Position numbers and translations under genes: made by a program. From Bin75 sp965212135 (GTDB taxonomy: Bacteria; Nitrospirota; Nitrospiria; Nitrospirales; UBA8639), in the NCBI GenBank assembly GCA_965212135.1, contig OZ243044.1, positions 1,364,001 to 1,428,000 of the forward strand: a stretch of 64,000 bases of DNA. Direction: 5' to 3'. A model generated the notes under the pieces. That model had not been told where the DNA came from. It made no database searches and worked only from the letters and a program-made list of their open reading frames with translations. This document shows, one piece after another, positions 1-9,381 of this stretch (position 1 is the first letter of the stretch; every line of letters starts with the position of its first letter).

Positions 1-1926
1 GACCATCATCCCAACGAGGTGGCTCCCCGGCGCCTCCTGGTCGGTCGCGCCGGGACCCGTGCGCGGCAATGACGAACCAATCTGGGCATAGATGCCCCGC
101 AACACGGACGCGCCCCCGTGTTGCTCGACCGTGACGTGCGCCGCCTTCTGAAGGCGGTCCAACACGGTCCTGGAATATTCCACGGGAACCCCGTAGGGGA
201 GGGTGGCTTGCGCCGTGACAATTTCAGAGTCAATGTCCGGAAGAAAACGAAAAGGAAGATGACCGCCGGCCACCATGCCGGCCGCCAGGATCAAGACGGC
301 CAGTCCCAGCGCCACCGTCAGATAGCGATTGGCGATCACCGTGTGGAGAAAGGGTTGATAGCGTTCGCGTATCACGGTTTGCAGGGTTTCGCTCAACCAG
401 CGTCGCGGACGATCCAGCCTTTCCCAGAACGCGGTGTTGCGCCGCGCGACCGCCAAATGAGCCGGCAACACAAACAGGGATTCAATCAGCGACACCACAA
501 ACACCGCCACGACCACCGAGGGAATCTGCCGCATAAAATTACCCGTGTCGCCGGGCACGAAAAACAACGGCATGAACGCCGCGATATTGGTCAGCACGGC
601 AAAGGTGATGGGAGCGGCAATTTCCCGAGCCCCCGCAATGGCCGCTTCGAGAAACGGCAATCCCTGTTCCCGTTTTTGATAAATGATTTCACCCGCCACC
701 ACGGCGTCGTCCACGATGATGCCTAGGGTAATGATGAACGCAAACAGGGAAATCATATTGATGGAGGCTCCGGTCATGGGGATGAACAGGAACGCCCCGA
801 TGATCGAAGTCGGCAGGCCGACCGTAACCCAAAACGCGAGCTTGATGTCCAAAAATAATCCGAGCAACAACAGCACGAGGATCAAGCCGAGACACGCGTT
901 TTTCAATAACAGTTGCATCCGGTCGCGGTAAATTTCGGACAGGTCGTTCCAAACGGCCAAGCCAATGCCATCCGGCAGTTCCGACCGCAAGTCGTCCAGA
1001 TAGGCATGGACGATCTCGGAGACGGATTGCGGCGTTTCCCGGCCGACTCGAAACACCTTGACCTGAATCGCCCGTTGGCCGTTGTAGAAGGCTTCTTCGT
1101 CTGTGTCTTCAAACCCGTCTTGAATCGTCGCGATATCGGCCACCGTGACAATGGCGCCGTCCGGCGTCGAGGCCACGGGAATTTCCGCGTATTCCCGGCC
1201 AAAGTCACGGCGTTCCTGCGTCCGCAATAACACTTCCCCACCGGTGGTCTTGACCCCTCCCCCGGGCAGTTCGATGGCCGCTTCTCCGATCTCGCCGGCA
1301 ATCCGGTTGAAGGTCAGGCCATAGGCCCGAAGGGAGCGTTGCGGCACCTCAATGGAAATTTCTCGCGGCCGTGCGCCGCCCAATTCCACGAGTGTGATCC
1401 CCGGTCGCTGCAGCAATTCATCACGAGTGCGTTCGGCCACGTCACGAAGGATCTGCTCTTCCAGATCGCCGTGCACCATCACGGTCAAGACCTGATTCCG
1501 AACGTCGGCCAAACTGATGAGGGGTTCTTCCGCCAATTCCGGAAACGACTGAATACGTTCAATCTCGTTCGTGACGTCTTGCAGGAGATTGTTGGCATTG
1601 ACTCCGGTGACCAGTTCAATGGACACCGAGGCCTTGCCCTCATTGACGGTGGAGTTGACTTCTTTGACGCCGTCCAGGCCCCGCACCGCGTCTTCAATGG
1701 CGAGTACGATTCCTTGTTCGACCTCTTGCGGACTGGCGCCGGGATAGGCAACGGAGACCCGAACCGTATCAACCGAAAATTGCGGAAAGACTTCCTGCTT
1801 GAGGCGGGTGCTGACGAGCAACCCGCCCAGAATAAAAATCAGCATGACGAGGTTGGCCGCCACCGTGTGGCCGGCCATCCAGGCAATGGGCCCGGACGTT
1901 CCGTGGGGTTGCTCGTTGGATGCCAT
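1..1926 (-). CDS. RND-family efflux transporter, inner-membrane pump subunit (3' end outside window)
   Basis: Proton-driven resistance-nodulation-division pump of the inner membrane; with the two upstream genes it would form a tripartite exporter. The frame is open for 642 codons and runs off the left edge, so roughly the C-terminal third is missing (family about 1000-1050 aa). Visible: N-terminal TM1 (residues ~18-40), periplasmic porter region beginning VFPQFSVDTVRVSVAYPGAS, then TM helices from ~345. TM4 carries GIIVDDAVV, the acidic pair expected for proton relay. ATG at 1926 lies 51 nt after the stop of the membrane-fusion gene. Substrate (drug, lipid or metal) cannot be told; the TM4 motif fits the multidrug/unspecific class better than the metal class. 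Confidence 0.93.
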   Translation of the reverse strand, partial: MASNEQPHGTSGPIAWMAGHTVAANLVMLIFILGGLLVSTRLKQEVFPQFSVDTVRVSVAYPGASPQEVEQGIVLAIEDAVRGLDGVKEVNSTVNEGKASVSIELVTGVNANNLLQDVTNEIERIQSFPELAEEPLISLADVRNQVLTVMVHGDLEEQILRDVAERTRDELLQRPGITLVELGGARPREISIEVPQRSLRAYGLTFNRIAGEIGEAAIELPGGGVKTTGGEVLLRTQERRDFGREYAEIPVASTPDGAIVTVADIATIQDGFEDTDEEAFYNGQRAIQVKVFRVGRETPQSVSEIVHAYLDDLRSELPDGIGLAVWNDLSEIYRDRMQLLLKNACLGLILVLLLLGLFLDIKLAFWVTVGLPTSIIGAFLFIPMTGASINMISLFAFIITLGIIVDDAVVAGEIIYQKREQGLPFLEAAIAGAREIAAPITFAVLTNIAAFMPLFFVPGDTGNFMRQIPSVVVAVFVVSLIESLFVLPAHLAVARRNTAFWERLDRPRRWLSETLQTVIRERYQPFLHTVIANRYLTVALGLAVLILAAGMVAGGHLPFRFLPDIDSEIVTAQATLPYGVPVEYSRTVLDRLQKAAHVTVEQHGGASVLRGIYAQIGSSLPRTGPGATDQEAPGSHLVGMMV

Positions 1927-1977
1927 GGACAGGCTTCGTCGGTTCGCGGGTCTGAAGCGTTCGCGGGCTCGACCGGT

Positions 1978-3207
1978 TCAAGGAGAGGGCGCCGCGGACG
2001 GGGGCGGGTCGTCGGCGGTTTGCATCAGAAGTCCGGGGATCGCCGCGGGGATTTGGCTGGTGATGACCGCTTCCCCGTCACGGAGTCCCTGGCCGACCAG
2101 GACCGTCTCCTTTCGAGAGAGGACAATTTCAACCGGACGAACTTCTAATTTGCCCTCGGAATTTTTTACCCAGACGCGGGAGCCTTCACGAATCGCATGA
2201 CGGGGCAAGGCCGTCACGCCGTGTAACATGGGCCCCTCGATGGCGACGCGGACATATTCGCCCAATAATAACGGCCGCCGGGCATGGTCGGATTGTTCCA
2301 GTTCCAACGGGTCGCGCATGGCAACCAGGATCTGCGCCATCCGGCCATTCTGCGTGACGTCGCCCAGCAATTCGACCACCGTTCCCTGCCGTACCACCGG
2401 CTCGCCGTTGCCAAGGTCGCGCATCACCCGCACCCGCGATCCCGGTCGCCCGCCGGGGCCGGGAAAGACGATCCAATCCAGCCGGTGAATGGGCACGCTC
2501 ACCTGTGCCCGAAACTCATCCGTGCCGACCAGCGTCGCCACGGAACTTTGCGCGTTGACGAGTTGGCCGGTCTCGACGGACTCATTCAGCACCAGCGCGT
2601 TAAAGGGCGTTCGGACAATCGTGCGCCGCAAGTCCAATTGCGCCTTGCGCAGCCGACTCCTCGCGGCGGCGAACCCGATAAGTTTTTCTTTGAGGTGCGG
2701 ACGACGAAGGGCCAGTTGTTGACTCAACGCATTGATTTCGCCGGCAGACGGTTTCAACAGGGCCCATTCACGCTTCGCGACGGCCTGATTGCCCAGCTCC
2801 ACCTTCACATCAAATTCCGCCTTGGCCAGCGAGGCGCGCTGCCCATCCACCGCAAATTGATAATCACGCGGATCAATCCGCAGCAACGCCTCCCCTGCTT
2901 TGAGTATCCCGCCAGTCACGACGTTGGGATTCAGCCGCACCACCCGTCCGCCGACTTCCGGATGAACAGTCAATCGCCGATGGGCCTGCACGGTTCCATA
3001 CGCGGTGATGATGGCCCGTTCATCCCGCAGGCGAGCGGTGAGGACTTCGACAAAAGTCGGTTTCACGCCGCCTGGGGTTTTGGTCACGGTCGGACGACCG
3101 GCGATTAACAGTTGCGCCCCCAGGACGGCCAACCCGATGATGAGAATGGGAAGGCCAACCCGAAGCGTTTTGGATTTTTTATACGCTGACGCAAGCGACG
3201 CGGTCAC
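1978..3207 (-). CDS. RND efflux periplasmic adaptor (membrane fusion protein)
   Basis: HlyD/AcrA-type adaptor linking the inner-membrane pump to the outer-membrane channel. An N-terminal membrane anchor (LPILIIGLAVLGAQLLIAG) is followed by a barrel-sandwich region (VHPEVGGRVVRLNPNVV), an alpha-hairpin rich in Leu/Ala/Lys, a second lipoyl half (RTIVRTPFNALVLNESVETG) and a C-terminal beta domain. I chose GTG at 3207 because it overlaps the stop of the upstream outer-membrane factor as GTGA, a typical translational coupling; an ATG at 3261 would give 18 more residues and overlap that gene by 58 nt. Family assignment is secure, substrate unknown. Confidence 0.92.
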   Translation of the reverse strand: MTASLASAYKKSKTLRVGLPILIIGLAVLGAQLLIAGRPTVTKTPGGVKPTFVEVLTARLRDERAIITAYGTVQAHRRLTVHPEVGGRVVRLNPNVVTGGILKAGEALLRIDPRDYQFAVDGQRASLAKAEFDVKVELGNQAVAKREWALLKPSAGEINALSQQLALRRPHLKEKLIGFAAARSRLRKAQLDLRRTIVRTPFNALVLNESVETGQLVNAQSSVATLVGTDEFRAQVSVPIHRLDWIVFPGPGGRPGSRVRVMRDLGNGEPVVRQGTVVELLGDVTQNGRMAQILVAMRDPLELEQSDHARRPLLLGEYVRVAIEGPMLHGVTALPRHAIREGSRVWVKNSEGKLEVRPVEIVLSRKETVLVGQGLRDGEAVITSQIPAAIPGLLMQTADDPPPSAAPSP

Positions 3208-4703
3208 CCCGGCGTCTCCCGCACGGCGCGCTCTTGAGCCATGGGATTCGGAGGCCGCCATCCGCCTCCGAGGGCTTTGTACAATTGCACGACGGCGACT
3301 CGCTGATCGCGTTGTGTTTGAGCCAGAGCCATGTCCGCGTTCAACACTTCGCGCTGTGCCACTAGGACGTCCAAATAGGAAGCCTGCCCGTTCAGGTATT
3401 CAATGTGCGCCAACTGCAAGGCTTCCCGCGAGATGTCGGCCAGGTATTTCCTGGCCGTTCGGGTTTCTCGAATTTTTTGATGGGCAATGAGGACGTCTTC
3501 CACCTCTCGAAAGGCTTGTTGAATGGTTTGTTCGTAGGCAAGGAGCGCCTGTTCCTGCTGGGCCCTGCTCACTTCCAAATTGGCTCGATTGCGCCCCGCG
3601 TTAAAAATGGGCACGGTGATCGCGGGCCCGAGCGACCAGACCCGTGCCGGGCCTGCAAAGAGATCGGAAAAGGCCAGACTTTGCGCGCCAAAATCACCGG
3701 TTAAACTGATGGCGGGGAACAAGGCCGCTTTGGCCACGCCGATTTTGGCATTGGCCGCCACCAGCCGTTGCTCGGCTTCCAAAATATCCGGACGCCGTTC
3801 CAGCAGGGCCGACGGCAACCCGGCCGGCACGTCTGGCGCCAGAGGATGATCCCGCAAAGAAGCCCCGCGAACAATGGTCGCCGGATTCCGTCCGATGATG
3901 ATGCTGAGCAGGTTTTCTTTTTGCCCTATTTGGCGTTCAAGGCCGGGAATCACGGCCTGGGCGCGGGCCACTTCCTGCTCCGCGCGACGAATATCCAGCG
4001 TCGAACTCTGTCCCATGAGTTTTCGCAACCGAATAAGATTGAGCGACTCCCGCCGGGTTTTGAGTGCGAGCCTGGCAATCTCGCGCTCCACGTCCAATTC
4101 TTGAAGGTCGAAATACGCCCGGGTAATATCGCTGATCAGCGTCAGGACAACCGTCCGGCGCGCCCATTCTCGCGCAAGCAACTCAGCCTGGGCCGCTTCC
4201 GTGGCTCGGTGAAGTTTTCCCCACAAGTCAATTTCAAAGGAGAGTCCCGCCGAGGCTGTGAATTGACTGGTGGTGGGACCTTCCCGGTCGGCAATGCCGG
4301 GTACGCCGAACTGCTGCGCCCTGGCGAGCGACGTCTGATTCCGTTGAAACCCGGCGTCGCCTTCAATCCGGGGCAATTGAACGGCTCCGGTCGCGTGAAG
4401 GTGCGCGCGGGCTTCTCGAACGCGGGAGACCGCGATTTTCAGGTCCTTGTTATCCCGCAAGGCCCGCCGGATGAGGACTTGAAGATGCTTATCCTGAAAG
4501 AGTTCCCACCATCCCAGGTCGGCTAAGGAGGCCTCTCCGGGCGTGGAACCCCGTTGCATCCGAAAGCCGTCGGAGGCCTCCACCAACGGGCGGTGATACT
4601 CCGGCCCCAGAGCGCACCCGCCCGCCATGAACGCACAGAGGCTGGCCGCCAGCCACCGGACCATCATCCTGTGCCGACAGAGCGGGCCGGCCCGTCGTCT
4701 CAT
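3204..4703 (-). CDS. NodT-family outer-membrane efflux lipoprotein
   Basis: Outer-membrane channel (TolC/OprM/NodT type) of the tripartite pump. Signal peptide ends in a lipobox, FMAGGCALGPEYHRP, giving a lipidated Cys at about residue 30; the GPEYHRP stretch is characteristic of the NodT/OprM class. Two outer-membrane-factor repeats follow, with coiled-coil segments (for example SRVREARAHLHATGAVQLPR and SRAQQEQALLAYEQTIQQAF). The 499-residue length is normal. ATG at 4703 is taken; ATG-ATG at 4667/4664 (MMVRWLAASL) is an equally good signal-peptide start. First gene of the OMF-MFP-RND operon, so the order is channel, adaptor, pump. Confidence 0.93.
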   Translation of the reverse strand: MRRRAGPLCRHRMMVRWLAASLCAFMAGGCALGPEYHRPLVEASDGFRMQRGSTPGEASLADLGWWELFQDKHLQVLIRRALRDNKDLKIAVSRVREARAHLHATGAVQLPRIEGDAGFQRNQTSLARAQQFGVPGIADREGPTTSQFTASAGLSFEIDLWGKLHRATEAAQAELLAREWARRTVVLTLISDITRAYFDLQELDVEREIARLALKTRRESLNLIRLRKLMGQSSTLDIRRAEQEVARAQAVIPGLERQIGQKENLLSIIIGRNPATIVRGASLRDHPLAPDVPAGLPSALLERRPDILEAEQRLVAANAKIGVAKAALFPAISLTGDFGAQSLAFSDLFAGPARVWSLGPAITVPIFNAGRNRANLEVSRAQQEQALLAYEQTIQQAFREVEDVLIAHQKIRETRTARKYLADISREALQLAHIEYLNGQASYLDVLVAQREVLNADMALAQTQRDQRVAVVQLYKALGGGWRPPNPMAQERAVRETPG

Positions 4704-4713
4704 GCCCGTTCAT

Positions 4714-5109
4714 TCACGTGCCGCGGCAACCTCGCGCCGCATCCACGCTCCATATTCCGGACCCCTGGGCGGCGATGAACAGGAAGGCAAAGCAATACAG
4801 CGCGGCCAATTCTCCCCCGTTCATGATCGGAAAAAGCGCCTGCATCCCGTGCGTCATCCAATAGGCCGCAGCCATCAGCCCGCCGCAGAAGAACGCGGAC
4901 CATCTCGTGAACAATCCCGCCATCACCAGCAGGCCGCCAATCAATTCAATGGGCCCGGCGATATACACCACGAACGCCGGAATGTTATCCGCCATCGGAT
5001 GGGGCACGGGGAACGCAAACAGTTTTTGCGTGCCGTGCCAGACAAAGAGCAGTCCCGTAACGATGCGCAGTAACGCATAGGTTTGGTTCGTGTACGCTTG
5101 CATAAACAT
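4714..5109 (-). CDS. DoxX-family small membrane protein
   Basis: 131-residue, four-helix inner-membrane protein of the DoxX/DoxD-like family, whose members take part in redox or quinone-linked functions; exact role unknown. The sequence opens with MFMQAYTNQTYALLRIVTGL and contains LLFVWHGTQKLFAF, the family signature around helix 1, followed by helices near residues 45-65, 70-90 and 100-120. Start at 5109 is chosen because AGGAGG (5117-5122) sits 7 nt upstream; a longer open frame to 5250 has no such support. It ends 10 nt before the outer-membrane factor start and could be co-transcribed with the efflux operon. Confidence 0.85.
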   Translation of the reverse strand: MFMQAYTNQTYALLRIVTGLLFVWHGTQKLFAFPVPHPMADNIPAFVVYIAGPIELIGGLLVMAGLFTRWSAFFCGGLMAAAYWMTHGMQALFPIMNGGELAALYCFAFLFIAAQGSGIWSVDAARGCRGT

Positions 5110-5352
5110 GGCGAACCCTCCTTTCATACTCAAGAACCGACGACATGTTCGGCGGAAACCCGTGCCCCTGACGGTCTTGAGTTCGTATGGTTTGTGAGAA
5201 TCCCCGGAAACGCGATCCGTCTCCGACGGACGTCTGTCTTGATGAATCAATTATAAGCCCCCGGTCCATGCCTTGCCATCCCTTTTTCATTCACCCGCCC
5301 GATCATCGGTCGGCTTTTGTGTTGTCTCATGTCGCCTGGCGCTCAACCCTCA

Positions 5353-6513
5353 CTAAGAAGGAGCGGGCCGCGGAGGGACTTGTCCCGGCAGAGGAAACGT
5401 CTCGGGTTGACCGGAAGGAAGCGATTCGACGTACAGGGACGTCGAGGGAAACGCAAACGCCGTGCCGTGGCCCTCGACGATGTCTTTGACCTTGTACGCG
5501 AGGCGTTCCTTGCACGCCAGCCATTCCTTCCACTCCGTGGTCTTCGTAAAACAATAGAGCATAATATCAATGCTGGAGGCGCCGAACGCGTCCACGAAGA
5601 CAAAACATTCGGTACGCGACGGATCCGTTTCAAAGTCCGGACTGGTGGTCACGTACTCCATGATATCGCGAATGATCGCGCGCAGTTGGTCATGGGTCGT
5701 GCGATATTCCACGCCGATGGTCCAGTAAATTCTTCGATGGGTCCTCCGGGAAAAATTCACGAGCGCGCCCCCGGCCAGCTTGGAGTTGGGAATGGTCACC
5801 AGGGCTTTGTCGAACCGGCGAATTTTGGTGGCGCGAAATCCGATGTCCTCCACCATCCCTTCCACCTCCGGCGTCCGAATCCAATTGCCTTTTTCAAAGA
5901 TGCGATCCAGAAAAATAGTCAGCCCGGCGAACAAATTCGCAATGAAATCCTGCGCACCAAAGGCCACGGCCATGCCGACGAGTCCCAACCCCCCCAGGAC
6001 GGCCGCCACGTTAAAGCCCCACTCCTGAAAGACGGCCGCGATCCCAAGGCAGACCACGATGAACTTGGCGAGCTTCACAAAGAAACCCTTCATGGTATCG
6101 CGCATACTTGAACTTGCCAGCATGGAAATTCCGCGATCCATGAAAGACGAAAAAGGGTCAATGGCTCGGAACATGGCCCAGAACAACGTCAGCGCGATCA
6201 GGGAACGAATGAATTTGTCCAAAATCTCGGCGCCGGACTCGCCCAGAGGCAGGGACTGACCGGCCACGTATAACCCAACGACCACGAACGCGAGCCCCAA
6301 GGGTTTTTCCATGGCGGCGAGCAGCAGATCGTCAAGCTCCGTTTTGGTTTTTTTGGTGACGGCTCGAATCGAGGACAGGACAAACCGGAAAAAGATGCGG
6401 CGCAGTCCCAGAAAGGCGAACAGCACGAGCAGGGCCGTCACGACATCACCGAGGCTGATGCCCAGAACGCCCGTTTGCCAGACCTCCGCCACTGTTGCCC
6501 AGAATCCCGTCAT
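5353..6513 (-). CDS. MscS-family mechanosensitive ion channel
   Basis: 386-residue small-conductance mechanosensitive channel that would release solutes on hypo-osmotic shock. TM segments near residues 22-42, 68-88 and 100-120 precede the pore helix and beta domain; the family core GAQDFIANLFAGLTIFLDR is present near residue 195, followed by the cytoplasmic region IRTPEVEGMVEDIGFRATK. The last ~120 residues form the usual alpha/beta vestibule. Transcribed on the minus strand away from a repeat-bearing 530-bp intergenic region. Fits the osmotic-stress theme of the 40-44 kb genes but is not adjacent to them. Confidence 0.93.
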   Translation of the reverse strand: MTGFWATVAEVWQTGVLGISLGDVVTALLVLFAFLGLRRIFFRFVLSSIRAVTKKTKTELDDLLLAAMEKPLGLAFVVVGLYVAGQSLPLGESGAEILDKFIRSLIALTLFWAMFRAIDPFSSFMDRGISMLASSSMRDTMKGFFVKLAKFIVVCLGIAAVFQEWGFNVAAVLGGLGLVGMAVAFGAQDFIANLFAGLTIFLDRIFEKGNWIRTPEVEGMVEDIGFRATKIRRFDKALVTIPNSKLAGGALVNFSRRTHRRIYWTIGVEYRTTHDQLRAIIRDIMEYVTTSPDFETDPSRTECFVFVDAFGASSIDIMLYCFTKTTEWKEWLACKERLAYKVKDIVEGHGTAFAFPSTSLYVESLPSGQPETFPLPGQVPPRPAPS

Positions 6514-6659
6514 AGTGTGCCTCTTCGGTAAGACCGTCCCTTCTCCGCCGCGTTCACGAACGTTGGCCGTGACGTACCGTACAATAACGTTTTTGGAGGG
6601 GCCTTGTCTAAATGATTCTCAACGCCCACGGCCCGCGCGTTTGTATAGGTTCACGAATT

Positions 6660-6830
6660 CACTTCAGTCATTCCCGCCATTTCCCTCTCCGTCATTCCCG
6701 CCATCTTCAATCGGAAATCCCTCCCCCCTCCGTCATTCCCGCAATTTTTAAGCGGGAATCCATCTTCGTCTTGCAGTCCCCTGGATGGATTCCGCATACA
6801 AGACGTGCGGAATGACAGCAGGAGGCAACG
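6660..6830. repeat. Dispersed palindromic repeats (REP/MITE-like) in intergenic region
   Basis: The 530-bp gap between mscS and the oxygenase gene holds no convincing gene. It contains successive copies of GTCATTCCCGC with the inverted half GCGGGAATCCATC (spacer about 8 nt), then a reversed arm, ATGGATTCCGC...GCGGAATGACAGC. The unit folds into a hairpin, and related copies recur near 34.7-34.95, 40.6-40.8, 44.4 and 48.2-48.4 kb. No transposase is present, so the elements would be mobilised in trans if at all. Confidence 0.75.
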
Positions 6831-7042
6831 TGATCCGTCTGTCCGTTCCGCGCGATCAGCCTGGTCCGGCCACAGGCTGCCCCTGGCTTGAACGGCGGCG
6901 GCATCCTTTCCGTCTTGTCATCGAATGAGTGAATGTCTACGCGCGTTGACAGGCGTGAACAGGAAAGCTTCAAATGATCGTCCCGCGCGCGCGAGGCGAG
7001 GGCCTTCGTTCGCGCCACGCCGGCATTGAGAGACCCGCGCCC

Positions 7043-7750
7043 ATGACTCGTCTTCCGAATCTTCACGCGCTGGACTGGGCTTCCATTGAAGACTTGCTCC
7101 TGACGAACGGGTACGCCCATGTGCCGAACGTTGTCCAAGCCTCCGCCTGTCGCTCCCTCCGGAAGCTGTACGATCAAGACCGGTATTTTCGATCCAGAAT
7201 CGTCATGGCGCGTTATCAGTTTGGACAAGGAGAGTATTCGTATTTCGCCTATCCCTTGCCGGCCCTGGTGTCCCATTTGCGGACCCGCCTGTATGCGCGT
7301 CTGGCTCCCATTGCCAACCACATGATGGAAAGGCTGAACCGCCCCCAGCGGTATCCCCCGACTCTGGGAGCCTTTCGAACAACCTGTCACCGGCAGGGAC
7401 AAACACACCCGACCCCCTTGTTGCTTCGGTACGGCGCCGGAGATTTTAATTGTTTGCATCGTGACCTCTATGGCCCGACGATGTTCCCGCTTCAGGCCAT
7501 GGTCATGTTAAGCGCACCGTGGAAGGAGTTTGAAGGCGGCGACTTTGTGCTGGTCGAAAACCGGCCGCGCCAACAGGCCCGCGTGACCGTGCTCCATCCC
7601 GACTTGGGCGATTTGATCATCTTCCCCGTGTATGAACGGCCCGTTCAGGGGAAGCGAGGCGCTCTCCGGGCATCCCTGCGGCATGGAGTCAGTCCGCTCA
7701 AAACCGGCCGGCGCTCCGTCCTGGGCATCATTTTTCATGATGCGAAATAG
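7043..7750 (+). CDS. 2-oxoglutarate/Fe(II)-dependent oxygenase family protein
   Basis: Predicted cytoplasmic non-haem iron dioxygenase of about 235 aa. The iron-binding facial triad is visible as H-R-D in FNCLHRDLYGPTMFP with the distal His in LRHGVSPLKTGRRSVLG; the Arg in GRRSVLG would bind 2-oxoglutarate. The double-stranded beta-helix core is the last ~110 residues. The open frame extends upstream to 6974, but ATG at 7043 (MTRLPNLHALDW) matches the start of recognisable globular sequence. Substrate unknown. It stands alone, followed 109 nt later by the di-haem peroxidase gene on the same strand. Confidence 0.8.
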   Translation: MTRLPNLHALDWASIEDLLLTNGYAHVPNVVQASACRSLRKLYDQDRYFRSRIVMARYQFGQGEYSYFAYPLPALVSHLRTRLYARLAPIANHMMERLNRPQRYPPTLGAFRTTCHRQGQTHPTPLLLRYGAGDFNCLHRDLYGPTMFPLQAMVMLSAPWKEFEGGDFVLVENRPRQQARVTVLHPDLGDLIIFPVYERPVQGKRGALRASLRHGVSPLKTGRRSVLGIIFHDAK

Positions 7751-7859
7751 ACGCGCCTGTTATTGATAGGCGGCGGGATTATGCGATAAAAGACGTCTTG
7801 ATTCGGGATGACTTGCAAAGCGGATGCACGATGACGGTCCACAACACTGGAGGCACGAC

Positions 7860-8942
7860 ATGACGAGCAACAATGGTGAGAAAAACGTTCTCGGCGTACT
7901 CACAGACTCCCCAACGCGCCGGCATCTGCTTGCCGGGCTTCTGCTGATCTGTTTGGCCGTTCATCCGGGAACGGCACAGGCCGAAACGGCGTTGCAGCTG
8001 ACGCTGCCGCTGGGCCTGGAAGAAGACAGCCTTGTGATTCCCAAGGACAACCCCCTCACCAAAGAAAAAGTGGCGCTCGGGAAATGGCTGTTCTTTGACA
8101 AACGGTTGTCGGCGAACGAGACCATCGCCTGCGCGAGCTGCCACATCCCGGCGCTGGCCTTTACCGACGGACAGCCCGTCTCCACCGGTATTCATCGCCA
8201 GCAGGGCGGGCGTAGCGCGCCGACGGCCATCAACCGCGTCTTCAGTGCGGCCCAATTCTGGGACGGGCGCGTCGCCACGCTGGAAGCCCAGTCCGTCGGC
8301 CCGTTCGCCAGCCCCGTGGAGCATGGGTTGCCCAATCACGACGCGCTGGTCGCCAAAGTGAACACCATCGCCGGCTATCGTCCGCTCTTTGAACACGCCT
8401 TCGGGAAGACGCCCGTCACGGTTGACCTGATCGGCAAAGCCATTGCCAGCTTTCAACGCACCCTGCTGTCCGGCAACAGCCCCTATGACCGATTCAGCCA
8501 GGCGGACGAAGCGGGCGCCTTATCGGAAAACGCGCAAAACGGCTTTCGCGTGTTCCTGGGAAAAGGGCAGTGCCTGCGGTGTCATTTCGGGTTCAATTTT
8601 ACCGACGAGCAATTTCACAACCTTGGCGTGGGGTGGGAGCAGGACGAGCGTGACGTCGGCCGCTACGCCGTCACGAAAGAACCCAATGACCGAGGCGCGT
8701 TCAAAACGCCCACGCTCCGCGAAATCGCCCGAACCGCCCCCTACATGCACGACGGCAGCCTTGCGACGTTGCGCCAGGTGATAGACTTTTACGACCGGGG
8801 CGGCACGCCGAATCCCCATCTGGACCCCGCGGTCAAACCCTTGAAATTAACGGAGCGGGAAAAGGACGACCTGGTGGAATTTCTGTACGCCCTGAATGGC
8901 GAAGGCTGGGCCGTCGAGCCGCCAAGGAAATTTCCCAGGTAA
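7860..8942 (+). CDS. Di-haem cytochrome c peroxidase / MauG-family protein
   Basis: Periplasmic di-haem c-type protein of the bacterial cytochrome c peroxidase/MauG superfamily, reducing hydrogen peroxide or carrying out high-valent haem oxidation. Two haem motifs are seen: CASCH (in ETIACASCHIPALAF) and CLRCH (in KGQCLRCHFGFNF). The C-terminal TPTLREIARTAPYMHDGSL signature is typical. A hydrophobic signal (HLLAGLLLICLAVHPGTAQA) directs export. ATG at 7860 is favoured by GGAGG at 7849-7853; a start at 7824 lacks this. At 360 aa the length matches the peroxidase group. No obvious partner gene is adjacent. Confidence 0.92.
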   Translation: MTSNNGEKNVLGVLTDSPTRRHLLAGLLLICLAVHPGTAQAETALQLTLPLGLEEDSLVIPKDNPLTKEKVALGKWLFFDKRLSANETIACASCHIPALAFTDGQPVSTGIHRQQGGRSAPTAINRVFSAAQFWDGRVATLEAQSVGPFASPVEHGLPNHDALVAKVNTIAGYRPLFEHAFGKTPVTVDLIGKAIASFQRTLLSGNSPYDRFSQADEAGALSENAQNGFRVFLGKGQCLRCHFGFNFTDEQFHNLGVGWEQDERDVGRYAVTKEPNDRGAFKTPTLREIARTAPYMHDGSLATLRQVIDFYDRGGTPNPHLDPAVKPLKLTEREKDDLVEFLYALNGEGWAVEPPRKFPR

Positions 8943-8963
8943 GGCGGGGCGGAAAGCGCGGCC

Positions 8964-9329
8964 TCACGTTGTCGCGCTTCTATCCGACCAAACCGCGTAC
9001 TCGTTGCCCGTTGGGGTCGCCAAAGTGAAAGCGACGCCCGCCGGGAAATGAGAACACGGGTTTGATCATTGAGCCTCCGGCCCGCTCTATCTTTGCCCGG
9101 GTTTGCTCCAGATTGTTGCTGTAGAACACAACAAGCGCGCCGCCGTTGCCCGTGGAGGCGGACAGGTCGGATTTGAAGAACCCGCCGTCAATCCCTTCGT
9201 TCGAGAAGGCCGTATATTCAGGCCCGTAATCCACAAAAGACCAACCAAAGACCTTGGTGAAGAAGGCTTTGGTCGCTTCCAGGTCCTTCGCCAGAAACTC
9301 GACGTAGTTCATTTTTCGTGGTTGTTCAT
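8964..9329 (-). pseudogene. Glyoxalase/VOC-family gene broken by two single-base indels
   Basis: The open part (8980-9312, 110 aa, starting MNYVEFLAKDLEATKAFFTK) is a small VOC/glyoxalase-like protein ending abnormally in GDPNGQRVRGLVG. Removing one G from the run at 9007-9009 restores DPNGNEYAVWSD, the usual end of this family, and extends the frame to 8964. At the other end, adding one A to the run at 9312-9316 joins the frame to an upstream ATG at 9329 and gives MNNHEKMNYVEF, close to the usual N-terminus. Either this is a young pseudogene or the homopolymers were misread. The core could still be translated from 9312. Confidence 0.75.
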
Positions 9330-9347
9330 TGGCTACGCCCCCTATGT

Positions 9348-9376
9348 ATGCATAAAAACAAATTGTGGTTATGCAT
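9348..9376 (-). terminator. Short inverted repeat after the DUF262 gene
   Basis: ATGCATAA (9348-9355) and TTATGCAT (9369-9376) form an 8-bp stem just past the stop of the minus-strand defence gene. The stem is AT-rich and weak, with only a loose T-rich tail, so it is a possible rather than a convincing terminator. Confidence 0.3.
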
Positions 9377-9381
9377 CTATT

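Noticed and set aside
9348..9376. Inverted repeat near the DUF262 gene as an insertion boundary
   Set aside because: Too short and AT-rich, no target duplication found; listed only as a weak terminator.
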